From Candidatus Fermentithermobacillaceae bacterium (lineage in GTDB: Bacteria; Bacillota; Sulfobacillia; Fermentithermobacillales; Fermentithermobacillaceae), in assembly GCA_012840345.1 (NCBI GenBank), contig DULO01000024.1, positions 1 to 33,017 of the forward strand: a stretch of DNA of 33,017 nt, read 5' to 3'. The notes beneath the pieces were generated by a model. It was not told where the DNA came from. It did not search any database and saw only the letters and a list, made by a program, of their open reading frames with translations. How positions within the stretch are numbered: the stretch's first letter is position 1; each line of letters starts with the position of its first letter. Positions 8,491-16,783 of the stretch are shown piece by piece. The translations under genes were made by a program, and so were the position numbers.

Positions 8491-9918
8491 ATGACCAGAC
8501 GGTTTCGCTGTCTGGGAATGGACCAAAACGGATCTGTTCTTGCAGCGGGGATCGTTATATTGGGCATCTTCGCGGTCATTTTTGCCGCCGGCGTTAGGCA
8601 TGAGGGTAGCGCACAGGAACTAGATATTTTCACTGCGCACCGTCGTAAAGCCCTTGACATAGCTCGGGGCGGCATCGACAGGCTACTGATGGAATTCAGT
8701 GAGCGCTACGAAATAACTGACTGTACAACGGGTGACCTTCCTGCCCCGGACCATCAGTCGACGTTGCACTCCAGAGCTACGAAGTCTGCGTCAGGTGCGG
8801 TCACTTTGACCTCCATTGCTACGGTGGCAGGGGTTCGAGAGACCGTATCTGTTACTTTGGAGCCCTCCGGCGGAGGTCTCTTTGAGAGCATTTTTGGAGA
8901 GAGAACACTTGCAGCCGGGGGAACTGTCTTCGCAAAGAACAACTCACAAGGGTCTGTCGATAGCCCGGTTTACTATGGCAATTTGGACCGTAAGAGTAAC
9001 GCGAAGATTACGATCCCGAATTCAGTCGGAACGGTAGACATCCCTACAGTGGACGAAGTTAAGACCGCCATATTGAACCGGTTCACTCCTCCACACGTGA
9101 CCTACTCCCAGACCGTCAATGCCATACCCACTAGCACCGTTACGCAGAACACGTTTGTTACCAAGAATTCTCACACGTTCAACTCAACCACTCAGATAAG
9201 CGTTGCCGAGGGTGCTTGGTTGGGGTTGAAAACCATCACCATCGGCGATGGTGCTAACGTGCGTCTCAACGGTGCCTTCGAAGTCGATCAGATTAACAGC
9301 GGGACGAATGTCCAGTTCAATGTCCAACTTGATGGAACCCTCGTAGTAAAAAATGGTAATGTTAGCATCAGCAACAACAGCAAGGGCACTATCGTCCTGA
9401 ACGGTGATCTCATCATAAAAAACGGCGGGTCGCTCAGGTTTGTGAATAACACTAGCGTCGACTTGGTGCTGAACGGAAACATAGTAGTGCTTGGTGGAAA
9501 TGTGGTCTTTGGTAACAATAACACGACTAACATCACTGGTCGGGGAATGATTATCACAGTCCCACCCGAAGGTACTTCTGGCATCGTGGCTTCGAACAAT
9601 TCTACTCTGAACATCGGTAAGCCGGGAATTGGGACCACTCAGCTGTCAATGATAACTACCGGCAAGGCGGACATGAAAAACAACGGTACCTTCTATGGTT
9701 CGCTCCTTCTGTACGGCAAGGATATCACCTTCTTGAGCAACTGCGATGTAACAGCGAACACGGCGTCCGTTGTGTCGCCTGGCAACATCGAGTTCGCGAA
9801 CAACTGCGATGTGACGCTAAGGCGAGGGGCTTTTGAGGATTGGGAGGGTCATCCAGACCTCGAGGGTGAGGAGTTTGGCGATTACCAAGTAGTGAGCTGG
9901 AAAGAAGGTAACGGCTAA
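8491..9918 (+). CDS. PilX-like pilin with long beta-helical C-terminal domain
   Basis: A surface or tip-type pilus protein. The N-terminus (QNG|SVLAAGIVILGIFAVIFAAG) is PilX-like: a hydrophobic helix without the +5 Glu, followed by EGSAQELDIFTAHRRKALDIARGGIDR. From about residue 150 the protein becomes an Asn-rich array of short beta-rungs (repeated patterns such as IVLNGDLIIKNGG, LVLNGNIVVLGGN, ANNCDVTLRRGAF), as in polymer-forming or polyadhesin-like domains. With 475 residues it is far larger than the other pilins. The ATG at 8491 is preferred because earlier in-frame starts lie inside the previous gene. A tip adhesin role is an inference. Confidence 0.75.
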   Translation: MTRRFRCLGMDQNGSVLAAGIVILGIFAVIFAAGVRHEGSAQELDIFTAHRRKALDIARGGIDRLLMEFSERYEITDCTTGDLPAPDHQSTLHSRATKSASGAVTLTSIATVAGVRETVSVTLEPSGGGLFESIFGERTLAAGGTVFAKNNSQGSVDSPVYYGNLDRKSNAKITIPNSVGTVDIPTVDEVKTAILNRFTPPHVTYSQTVNAIPTSTVTQNTFVTKNSHTFNSTTQISVAEGAWLGLKTITIGDGANVRLNGAFEVDQINSGTNVQFNVQLDGTLVVKNGNVSISNNSKGTIVLNGDLIIKNGGSLRFVNNTSVDLVLNGNIVVLGGNVVFGNNNTTNITGRGMIITVPPEGTSGIVASNNSTLNIGKPGIGTTQLSMITTGKADMKNNGTFYGSLLLYGKDITFLSNCDVTANTASVVSPGNIEFANNCDVTLRRGAFEDWEGHPDLEGEEFGDYQVVSWKEGNG

Positions 9919-9989
9919 GCTCACAGCTATCCTTAGTCCCGACGTGTGATCCGAGAGTCGGTACGGTACCCAAGCGGAGGTGAGTTATT

Positions 9990-11108
9990 GTGGCAGTCCC
10001 AAAAGGGACAAGCATAGGGATTGATCTTTCGAACCCGGTTCGAGTTGTGGCGTTTTCTAAGGCGTCGAGCCAAGTGGTATCGACGTTCACAGCGAAGACA
10101 CCTTTTGATCCGGGTTCAAAGCCTAAACTCAAGGAGCTTGCCTCCGAGATAAAGGCCTTCTGCAAGAGCTTGCGGGCTAGACTCCCAGGGACCGCGGGAC
10201 TTCCGATGTCTGCCTGTCTTCTCTTCACGGTGGCAGTACCGAAGTTACGCAAGAAGGAGTTCCAAAAAGCCATTCAGTTCGAGATAGAGAGGTTGGTTCC
10301 GGGCGGGTCGGATAGCATGAGAGTGGTGGTTAGGGAGTGGCCCAAAGGGATTCCCCTTCCTCCGTCAGTCAAGGTACCGGAAGGCACTACGTTGCACCTT
10401 GTGGTGGCCGCCAACATCCAGGCGGTGCTCGCTGCCGAGTACTTGATGAAGGCTGCCGGAATCCGAGTGTCGGGAGTGGAGATGCCTGCCAACCCCGCCT
10501 CTCGCGCTAGTTGGTGGTTATGGGAACAGTTGCCATCCGCGAAACTAGACCCCATTCCGAGGAATGATCAAGGGAAGACCGCCTCGGGCTCCGATAGTAA
10601 TACCCCCGTAAGCGGCGCTTACATGCCGTGGGTCACTCACGGCAATGGGGCGCTTTCCAGCTCGGAACCGGAGGATCTGGCCCTCCTCCCATTAGGTGAT
10701 GCAGAGCACAGCCAAGATGATGCCCACGATGCCCTTCCTGGTGCGAATCTGGATATATCCTTAGTAGCATCGGCCTCGGAAGCTATCATGTACCTCAGTT
10801 ACGGAGCGTGTCCGTGGCTTATGCGCGAGATACCTCTTGACCCAGACAACCCGTTTGTTAACGGCCAGATTCTTGCAGGTGAGATTACCCGGTCGGCAAG
10901 GTTTGCCAGGACTGCATCTAAAGGACGTATCGATGGACGAGTGACCGTGTTTGGCGCCTCGGACAGGGTCAGTTTTCTGGCGGATTTCCTGCATGAACAG
11001 ACGGGACTTCCAACCCAGCTATGGGGGCGTCCTGTGGTTGACTCTGATCCCGAGTACGGCGTAGCAATAGGGTTGGCTCTCTCATCAGAGGGGAGGGCAG
11101 AATCATGA
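9990..11108 (+). CDS. pilM: Pilus assembly protein PilM-like (actin-fold)
   Basis: PilM is a cytoplasmic actin-like protein that binds the N-terminus of PilN and links the motor to the alignment complex. The start SIGIDLSNPVRVVAF is the first phosphate-loop strand of the family. The segment CLLFTVAVPKLRKKEFQKAIQFEIERLVP matches the PilM region that precedes the PilN-binding groove. The middle (about 190-255) is low-complexity and poorly conserved. GGAGGTGA lies 6 bases before the GTG start, and the stop overlaps the pilN start (ATGA). Assignment rests on these motifs plus the M-N-O gene order. Confidence 0.82.
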   Translation: MAVPKGTSIGIDLSNPVRVVAFSKASSQVVSTFTAKTPFDPGSKPKLKELASEIKAFCKSLRARLPGTAGLPMSACLLFTVAVPKLRKKEFQKAIQFEIERLVPGGSDSMRVVVREWPKGIPLPPSVKVPEGTTLHLVVAANIQAVLAAEYLMKAAGIRVSGVEMPANPASRASWWLWEQLPSAKLDPIPRNDQGKTASGSDSNTPVSGAYMPWVTHGNGALSSSEPEDLALLPLGDAEHSQDDAHDALPGANLDISLVASASEAIMYLSYGACPWLMREIPLDPDNPFVNGQILAGEITRSARFARTASKGRIDGRVTVFGASDRVSFLADFLHEQTGLPTQLWGRPVVDSDPEYGVAIGLALSSEGRAES

Positions 11109-11680
11109 GCATGATTATGCCTAGCGGACAGAACCTTCAACCTCAGATGAACTTCCTGAGACCGGACTTCAGGGCTGGTGAAGAGGAACGGAAGCGTTCC
11201 GCATCGGTCATGCGGCTTGTGTTCTTGGGGATCGCGCTAGCCGTGTGGGCGACGGTGGGTCTCAAGGTTTGGGACATAAGCCTGGTGGTGGCTGAGCGCC
11301 GCCCCGACGAAATCGAGCAAGCCCGGTTATCACAGGAGATTGCCGATTTGCAGGCCATATTGAGTAAGGTTCCCTCCAGTGTGCTTGATGCCCGTGAGGA
11401 TCTCTACACGCAAGTTAGGTGGTCCCAACGTTTGGCCGCTATAAAGGACCTTGCTTCCGCTGGCCTTGCGTTTGGAGACTACAGAGTTGAGCAAGACGGG
11501 ACCATTCAGTTGAGCGGACTTGTGTCGAACCCGTCGACGTATGCCGATATCCTAGATGCCATCAGTGAGATAGATTTCGTCACGAGAGTAACGAGCGCAT
11601 CGCTGTACGATCAAGAGCAGGTCTGGAGGGGGTACTACCTCCAGATAGCAATCAGTACCGTGCCGCAAGAAGAGAAGTAG
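11105..11680 (+). CDS. pilN: Pilus alignment protein PilN-like
   Basis: A bitopic membrane protein of the pilus alignment complex. A cytoplasmic N-terminal tail of about 35 residues contains MNFLRPDFR, like the short NLLP-type motif by which PilN binds PilM. One transmembrane helix follows (about 37-55), then a coiled-coil-prone segment (about 65-95) and a small ferredoxin-like fold (AGLAFGDYRVEQDGTIQLSG onward). At 191 residues it has normal PilN length. The 4-base overlap with pilM implies coupled translation. Confidence 0.8.
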   Translation: MSMIMPSGQNLQPQMNFLRPDFRAGEEERKRSASVMRLVFLGIALAVWATVGLKVWDISLVVAERRPDEIEQARLSQEIADLQAILSKVPSSVLDAREDLYTQVRWSQRLAAIKDLASAGLAFGDYRVEQDGTIQLSGLVSNPSTYADILDAISEIDFVTRVTSASLYDQEQVWRGYYLQIAISTVPQEEK

Positions 11681-11701
11681 CCGGATCTCGGGGGGTTGAC
11701 T

Positions 11702-12265
11702 ATGGAGAGCAACTCATCACCAAAGACTATATGGACCGCCGGCACGACACTCTTGGTCATCGTTGCTTTTCTGGGTGTCGGCGTCCTTTTGTACGCCAAC
11801 AACAGGTATAATCAGGAACTGGAGGCGAGCGACGAGCTCCGCATGGAGCTCGCTATGCTAAGGGTCACTCAAACCAAGTTGGAGAAGTCGGTGGCACATC
11901 TCGACCTACTTCCGCCGCTTGCGGACGCTGACTGGGAGAAGACCTTGACTGATCAGATCAACGCGGCCGCGGCTCAAGCTGGGGTGCGTATCTCGCGTCT
12001 TATGTATTCCTTACGGACCAGCGAGAGCAGGGCCGGCATTGATTCCGTGCATTTCACGCTGGAAGTGGAGGGCAACAATGAGGCGCAAGCCAGATGCTTG
12101 GCTCTCCTCGAGGAGAACGTGGTCGGGATACGTTTTGATGAAGTTGAAGGGATCCTTGGAGGAGGAGACTCCTACTACCTGAGTGTCCTTGCTGACTATA
12201 GAGGCGGATCCGATATGATGAGAGTCATAGGCCGCGTATACTTGACACCGGGAGGAACCTCATAG
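11702..12265 (+). CDS. pilO: Pilus alignment protein PilO-like
   Basis: The partner of PilN. It has a short N-terminal tail, one transmembrane helix (about 12-32, GTTLLVIVAFLGVGVLLYA), a coiled coil (about 35-65, ELEASDELRMELAMLRVTQTKLEKSV) and a C-terminal alpha/beta domain. The ATG at 11702 follows GGGGGT at a good distance; a TTG 6 bases earlier is possible. The stop codon directly abuts the GTG of pilD. Sequence similarity to PilO is weak by eye and the call depends on topology and gene order. Confidence 0.75.
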   Translation: MESNSSPKTIWTAGTTLLVIVAFLGVGVLLYANNRYNQELEASDELRMELAMLRVTQTKLEKSVAHLDLLPPLADADWEKTLTDQINAAAAQAGVRISRLMYSLRTSESRAGIDSVHFTLEVEGNNEAQARCLALLEENVVGIRFDEVEGILGGGDSYYLSVLADYRGGSDMMRVIGRVYLTPGGTS

Positions 12266-13042
12266 GTGTTTTCCCCCTTTGCGGACTTACTCCGGTCCCT
12301 TAGCGCTGGTCCAAGTCTAGGCGATGCCGTCATGCTTGTCATCGGCCTCGCCTTCGGCAGTTTCGGCGGGATGTTGGCCTCCAGAGTCCCGAGAAAGCTC
12401 GCGCCGACGGGGAGGTCCCAATGCCCTCACTGTGGGGCCGTGTTATCGCCGTCAGAATTGATCCCGGTGTTCAGCTACCTCATCCAAAGAGGACGCTGCA
12501 AGCACTGCGGCGAGAAGATCAGCGCCGGCTACTTGCTGGTCGAGTTGTCTACCGCCGTGACCTTCGTGCTGTTCTACCGCTACTTCGGGCTCGGCATCGT
12601 AGGGATCCTCAATCTGATTGTAGCTTTCCACTTCACAGTTCTGGCCGGCACCGACATGATGCACGGCCTTCTGCCAAACGTGATCGTATTATCAGGGTCG
12701 GTATTCACCCTGCTGCTTCGGCTGGCGGCTCCTGTTCAAGGCTCCATCTGGCTCAGTCTGCGTGACGGATTGATTGGAGCCGCGTTGGGCTTCGGGTTCT
12801 TCTTCTTAGTCGCCCTCATCAAGCCCGGCGCGATGGGCGGCGGCGACATCAAAATGGCCGCCCTTATAGGTTTGTACTTGGGAGCCTGGAGACTGTTCCC
12901 GGCCCTGGGCCTGAGCTTCATCCTCTCATCCCTCTATTCGGTCCCCATGATGATCGCCGGAAAACTGAAGAGGACCGACACCTTGCCTCTCGGCATATTC
13001 CTCTCATTAGGAACCCTTATCCTCGCGCTGGCGAAGCTCTAA
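12266..13042 (+). CDS. pilD: Prepilin peptidase / N-methyltransferase PilD
   Basis: This integral-membrane aspartic protease (family A24) cuts prepilin leaders after Gly and methylates the new N-terminus. The cytoplasmic domain has the zinc cysteines as two CxxC pairs (C53/C56 and C78/C81). The two catalytic aspartates are D130 in AGTDMMHGLLPN and D194 in GGGDIKMAALIG. About seven or eight hydrophobic segments and a length of 258 fit the full bifunctional enzyme. GTG start directly after the pilO stop. It should process all five pilin-like proteins upstream and is the last pilus gene. Confidence 0.95.
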   Translation: MFSPFADLLRSLSAGPSLGDAVMLVIGLAFGSFGGMLASRVPRKLAPTGRSQCPHCGAVLSPSELIPVFSYLIQRGRCKHCGEKISAGYLLVELSTAVTFVLFYRYFGLGIVGILNLIVAFHFTVLAGTDMMHGLLPNVIVLSGSVFTLLLRLAAPVQGSIWLSLRDGLIGAALGFGFFFLVALIKPGAMGGGDIKMAALIGLYLGAWRLFPALGLSFILSSLYSVPMMIAGKLKRTDTLPLGIFLSLGTLILALAKL

Positions 13043-13337
13043 GGAAGTCCTCAAACCTAGGTTCACTATCTGCAGCTTCAGGTCTCCTTTCCACACATAA
13101 TTCCTGCCTGCAAGCGTAAAACCCCTGCGAAGTCTTGGCGGGAAGCGAACAACTTCTTGTGTAGTAGACATAATTAACAGGGTTTTCCAAATTCGCATCG
13201 AATAGAGGTTTACTTAATACCGCCCGGTTTTTGGATTCCGTTAAGAGACGCAGACAAAGTGAGGTGATGCCAACGGATTCAGCATTTCCGAAACCGGGCC
13301 TGGAATGGCAATATCAAAAGGCAGGTGAAAGAGGCTA

Positions 13338-14120
13338 ATGAAGATCATCCCCGGAAACATCTTCGGCTTTTGGCTTTTCGTCGTTGCGTCAGCCGTAATC
13401 GTCTACGTCATGAATCTCTCAGAGAAAGGAAAACTCAAAGTAACTCTGCGGCCAATAGCCGGTCTTGACGCGTTGGAAGAGGCGGTTGGAAGGGCGACCG
13501 AGATGGGGAGGCCCGTGCACTTCTCTCCCGGCCTGGGCGACATCATAGGCACGTCGGCCCCCGACACCCTTGCCGCGCTTCAGATTCTTTCCTACGTGAC
13601 AGATCTATCCGCGAAGTACGACGCGCGGCTGCTGGTAACTATCCGCATGCCCAACGTTTTCCCTCTCGCTCAGGAGTTGGTTCGCACAGCTTACTCCATG
13701 GCGAACAAGCCTCAATCCTATAAGGAAGACACGGTCCGTTACGTGTCCAGCGACCAGGACGCCTACGCCGCCGGCGTAATTGGCCTCATGCACCAGGAGA
13801 AGGTGGCGTCCAGCATCCTGGCCGGGCTGTACATGGGTGAGGCTCTCTTGATAGCCGAGTCCGGTGCCAGCTTGGGCACGATGCAGGTGGCGATCACCGC
13901 GTCTATCACGCAGATCCCGTTCTTTGTCGCTGCCTGCGACTACACCATCATCGGCGAGGAACTCTACGCCGCGGGAGCGTACGTCTCCGGGAATAAGGCG
14001 CGTCTTGGGGCGATAGCCGGACAAGACTGCATCAAGCTGGCCGTCATGGCCATCATCGTCCTCGGGACAATAGTGACCTCCCTAGGCAGCAACTTCGTCC
14101 AAGATCTCCTGACTAAGTAG
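13338..14120 (+). CDS. DUF6754 membrane protein, first gene of four-gene module
   Basis: A protein of unknown function that I recognise as DUF6754, a family found in bacteria and archaea. One N-terminal transmembrane helix (about 8-26) is followed by a soluble alpha/beta region (about 35-205) and a second helix near the C-terminus (about 228-248). Conserved-looking blocks are RPVHFSPGLGDIIGTSAPDTLAAL, the SSDQDAYAAGVIGLM stretch, the GLYMGEALLIAESGASLGTMQ stretch, and PFFVAACDYTIIGEELYAAGAY. No catalytic motif is evident to me. AGAGG precedes the ATG. Three more membrane proteins follow with gaps of 12-17 bases, so the product probably works in a complex with them. The 295-base gap upstream separates it from the pilus genes, and I found no clear promoter or terminator in it. 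Confidence 0.85.
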   Translation: MKIIPGNIFGFWLFVVASAVIVYVMNLSEKGKLKVTLRPIAGLDALEEAVGRATEMGRPVHFSPGLGDIIGTSAPDTLAALQILSYVTDLSAKYDARLLVTIRMPNVFPLAQELVRTAYSMANKPQSYKEDTVRYVSSDQDAYAAGVIGLMHQEKVASSILAGLYMGEALLIAESGASLGTMQVAITASITQIPFFVAACDYTIIGEELYAAGAYVSGNKARLGAIAGQDCIKLAVMAIIVLGTIVTSLGSNFVQDLLTK

Positions 14121-14137
14121 GAAAGGAAGGTGGAACC

Positions 14138-14797
14138 GTGCGCAAAGAGTTGCCCTTGGCCATCACCTTTGTCGTGGCTCTTATCGCCTTGCTCTCGGGC
14201 GTCGTACAGGGACCTATCCCGGGGCTTGGCGTTTCAATAGGCGATATCTACGGTAACTACATAGGCAAGTGGATGACGGTTGTATCCGCGTTTGCCTTGT
14301 GTCTGGCCTCAGTCAACTTGATACTGGTCCATGGAAGGGCAGTTGCCCGCAAGCGGTCCCAGGATTGGATATACAGCGCGATCTTGCTGGGGACTCTGGT
14401 AGTGTACGCGCTGTTTAGAACCTATGTCGAGCTCAACCCTGCCGACGAAGCAGCGCGCGCCAACTACTCACTGATTTACGACTACATCCTGTCGCCGCTG
14501 ATGTCCGGTCAATGGGCCTGCCTGGCTTTCTACGTCGGTTCGGCCTCCTACCGTGCTTTTAGGGCGAGAAACCTGGAGGCGACGGTCCTGCTGGTCTCGG
14601 CCATCGTGGTCATGCTGGGCGCCGCCCCGATAGGTTCGCTTCTATGGGACCAGTTCCCCGCCATCCAACAGTGGCTTCTCAACGTACCGAGCATGACCGG
14701 GCAGCGCGCCCTACTGTTAGGTGCCGCCCTCGGTAGCTTCAGCACAAGCTTGCGTACGCTCCTCGGAATAGAGCGTGGGCACCTTGGCGGGATGTAG
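14138..14797 (+). CDS. Unknown six-helix membrane protein of DUF6754 module
   Basis: Not recognised. The product (219 residues) is mostly hydrophobic with about six predicted membrane helices (roughly 7-25, 46-66, 80-95, 118-138, 148-168, 190-207). Loops are short, with one longer polar loop (about 97-115) containing ELNPADEAARANYSLIYDY. The GTG start is preceded by AAGGAAGGTGG. It lies 17 bases after the DUF6754 gene and 12 before the next gene. No transporter signature or charged-residue pattern that I know is visible. It could be the channel-like or scaffold part of a complex with its neighbours; that is inference. Confidence 0.8.
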   Translation: MRKELPLAITFVVALIALLSGVVQGPIPGLGVSIGDIYGNYIGKWMTVVSAFALCLASVNLILVHGRAVARKRSQDWIYSAILLGTLVVYALFRTYVELNPADEAARANYSLIYDYILSPLMSGQWACLAFYVGSASYRAFRARNLEATVLLVSAIVVMLGAAPIGSLLWDQFPAIQQWLLNVPSMTGQRALLLGAALGSFSTSLRTLLGIERGHLGGM

Positions 14798-14809
14798 GGA
14801 GGTGTTGGC

Positions 14810-15646
14810 ATGAACTGGTTCCAAAAACTGCAGAAAGTTGACAGCAGGGTCATCTATTATCTGATGCTCGCTGTGACCATAATCCCTTTGCTGCGCCCCA
14901 TCGGGATTCCTATGAAGGTTAGCCCGATGGTCAGGGCGGTCTATGACATCATCGAAAGCCTCGACCCGGCCAAAGACGTGGTTTTGGTCTCGATAGACTA
15001 CAGCCCGGGCGCCGGCCTTGACGCCGACGTGTCCCCGCGAGTGGTCATCGACCACCTAGTCCAGCGCGGAATCAAATGGGTCGGCATATCCTTTGACACC
15101 ACTGACGGCCCGATGATGTGCAACAGGATAATCGCCGGCTTCGAGGAGAAGGGTTACGAGTACGGGAAGGACTTCGTCAACCTGGGCTACGTGGCCGGAG
15201 GAGAGAACGCCATCCGCCAGTTCGCCCTGGACTGCACCATCGTCACCCAGGACATCCGGGGCAACGCGACGTCCAGTCTCCCGGTGATGCAGGGCATCAA
15301 GACCATCAAGGACTTCGCGTTCGTCCTTCAGTTCTCAATGAGTACGCCGGAAGCCTGGATCCGTCAGGTGGTCGACCCCATGGGCGTCAAGTTCGCTCTG
15401 GGCACCGTCACGGTGTCAGTTCCCTCGGTTGTGCCGTACTACAACTCAGGCCAGTTGAAGGGTCTCATGGGAGGTTTGTCCTCGGGCGCTCAGTACGAGC
15501 ATCTCCTGAACCAGCCGGGACGCGGCCTCGCCATGATGGACGCCCAGTCCATGAGCCACCTGCTCATCATCATCTTCATCGTCCTCGGCAACATCGGGTA
15601 CTTCATGACGAGGGAAAAGAAATCATCCGGCGGTTACAAGAACTGA
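14810..15646 (+). CDS. Unknown bitopic membrane protein with alpha/beta domain
   Basis: Not recognised by name. It has an N-terminal helix (about 14-33), a soluble core (about 35-245) and a C-terminal helix (about 250-268), the same layout as the DUF6754 protein two genes upstream. The core alternates strands and helices in a Rossmann-like manner: VVLVSIDYSPGAG, VVIDHLVQRGIKWVGISFD, DFVNLGYVAGGENAIRQFALD, DFAFVLQFS. It ends with an unusual block VPSVVPYYNSGQLKGLMGGLSSGAQYEHLL (given here only as a landmark, about 205-234). A sensing or ligand-binding domain held at the membrane by both ends is a reasonable guess. GGGAGGTG precedes the ATG. Confidence 0.8.
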   Translation: MNWFQKLQKVDSRVIYYLMLAVTIIPLLRPIGIPMKVSPMVRAVYDIIESLDPAKDVVLVSIDYSPGAGLDADVSPRVVIDHLVQRGIKWVGISFDTTDGPMMCNRIIAGFEEKGYEYGKDFVNLGYVAGGENAIRQFALDCTIVTQDIRGNATSSLPVMQGIKTIKDFAFVLQFSMSTPEAWIRQVVDPMGVKFALGTVTVSVPSVVPYYNSGQLKGLMGGLSSGAQYEHLLNQPGRGLAMMDAQSMSHLLIIIFIVLGNIGYFMTREKKSSGGYKN

Positions 15647-15658
15647 GGAGGTGACGAC

Positions 15659-16279
15659 ATGAACGTTTCGACAAACCCCTGGCAGTGGATCGCGGTAGCG
15701 TGCATTTTCGGCATGTGGTCGCTTCCGCTGTTTAAAGATAACCCTGTGTATCGAGTCTCACAGGCCGTATTCGTCGGCTCGTGCGCCGGCCACGCAATCG
15801 GAGTGGCCATCGGAAACATCAAGAACTACGGGCTGGTCCCGCTGTTTGAGGGCAAAGTGGACCTGATCATCCCGGTAGCGTTGGGCATCTTGCTGTACAC
15901 CCGGTTCTTCCCGCGGATAAGCTGGCTGAGCCGCTGGCCCGTGTCTTTCATGGTAGGAGTCGGCGTCGGCCAGTCCATCTACACGTCGGTTAGGTCCCAG
16001 GTCATCAACCAGGCCGTCGCAGCTATAGTGAAGTTGCCGGCAGAGACCGTCGGCGCTACGCTGAACAACCTGGTCTCTCTGCTCGGGCTCTTGGCGGTGC
16101 TGACGTACTTTGTGTTCACGATTCCGCAGAACAGGGTGGTCAAGCCCATCGCCCAGGCCGGACGCTGGCTTGTGATGATTACCTTCGGTGTGGGCTTTGG
16201 CAACGTGGTAGCGGGCCGTATCTCGGTACTGCTCGGCGAGCTCCAGACCATCTTCGGGAACTGGTTGGGGATGATTTAG
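15659..16279 (+). CDS. Unknown six-helix membrane protein, last gene of module
   Basis: Not recognised. The product (206 residues) has about six hydrophobic segments (roughly 10-25, 32-52, 65-83, 92-110, 138-158, 167-185) and Gly-rich helices (VGSCAGHAIGVAIG, FMVGVGVGQSIYTSV, FGVGFGNVVAG). Such Gly patterns suit tight helix packing in a multimeric membrane assembly. An almost complete anti-16S match, GAGGAGGTGA, precedes the ATG by 5 bases, the strongest ribosome site in the window. It ends the operon. Its last codons run into the tandem-repeat region that fills the gap before the convergent surface-protein gene. Confidence 0.8.
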   Translation: MNVSTNPWQWIAVACIFGMWSLPLFKDNPVYRVSQAVFVGSCAGHAIGVAIGNIKNYGLVPLFEGKVDLIIPVALGILLYTRFFPRISWLSRWPVSFMVGVGVGQSIYTSVRSQVINQAVAAIVKLPAETVGATLNNLVSLLGLLAVLTYFVFTIPQNRVVKPIAQAGRWLVMITFGVGFGNVVAGRISVLLGELQTIFGNWLGMI

Positions 16280-16560
16280 TTAGGGTTTAGTGAGATTTGG
16301 TCAGGATTTGATCAAGCTGGCTGTGGGTGATGTTAGGCGACAGTCGGACTGGTTGTGATGATTGTCGGCAGCCAGCCCAGCAATTGGAGTGGTCGTGAGT
16401 GTCGTCAGCTTACAGTCAGGCCGACTGTGGGCATCGCTAGGCGGCAGTTGGACTGGTTGTGATTGTCGGCATACAACAATTGCAGCGGCTGCGAGTGTTG
16501 CCGGCTGGCAGTCAGACCGGTTGTGAGTGTTGCTAGGCCACAGTCATGCTGACTGCGGAG
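16280..16560. repeat. Degenerate tandem repeat, 33-bp-like unit (GTGAGTGTTGC...AGGC)
   Basis: Diverged copies of a unit built around GGTTGTGAGTGTTGCTAGGC and a following CAGT.AG motif fill the gap after the four-gene operon. The same family, better preserved, forms the array at 21235-21545. No gene is visible in 16280-16783 apart from this repeat and the hairpin at 16652-16679. Confidence 0.7.
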
Positions 16561-16651
16561 TGCCGCTGGACTCGGATGAATGCCTGCGTTGCGCTCCAGT
16601 GAATACCTGAGTCACGCTCCAGACAAGCAGGATAAGCGAGACAAATAGGAG

Positions 16652-16679
16652 GGCGGTGTACCCCTGAGGGTACACCGCC
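16652..16679. terminator. Perfect 12-bp hairpin between convergent operons
   Basis: GGCGGTGTACCC (16652-16663) and GGGTACACCGCC (16668-16679) pair perfectly around a CTGA loop. It lies between the plus-strand membrane operon and the minus-strand surface gene. T-richness after it is moderate on both strands (ATTCATTT on plus, TATTTG on minus). A bidirectional terminator is likely. Confidence 0.7.
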
Positions 16680-16783
16680 ATTCATTTGCTTCCTAGTTAC
16701 AGCCGAGTCTAGCGGTTGCCCGTGTCGTGTGCCTGACTGTTGCGTCTGCCGTCAGCCGGCATCACTTACCGACTAAATTGCGT

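Noticed and set aside
13007-13198. Small minus-strand ORF of 63 residues after pilD
   Set aside because: No ribosome site at its internal ATG, overlap with the pilD end, and no recognisable family. The sequence (RGFTLAGRNYVWKGDLKLQ) is not obviously random, so a very small gene cannot be fully excluded.
13043-13337. Promoter for the DUF6754 operon (TTCGCA-17-TAATAC near 13190-13220)
   Set aside because: Spacing is right but both boxes are weak matches, so it is not listed as a feature.
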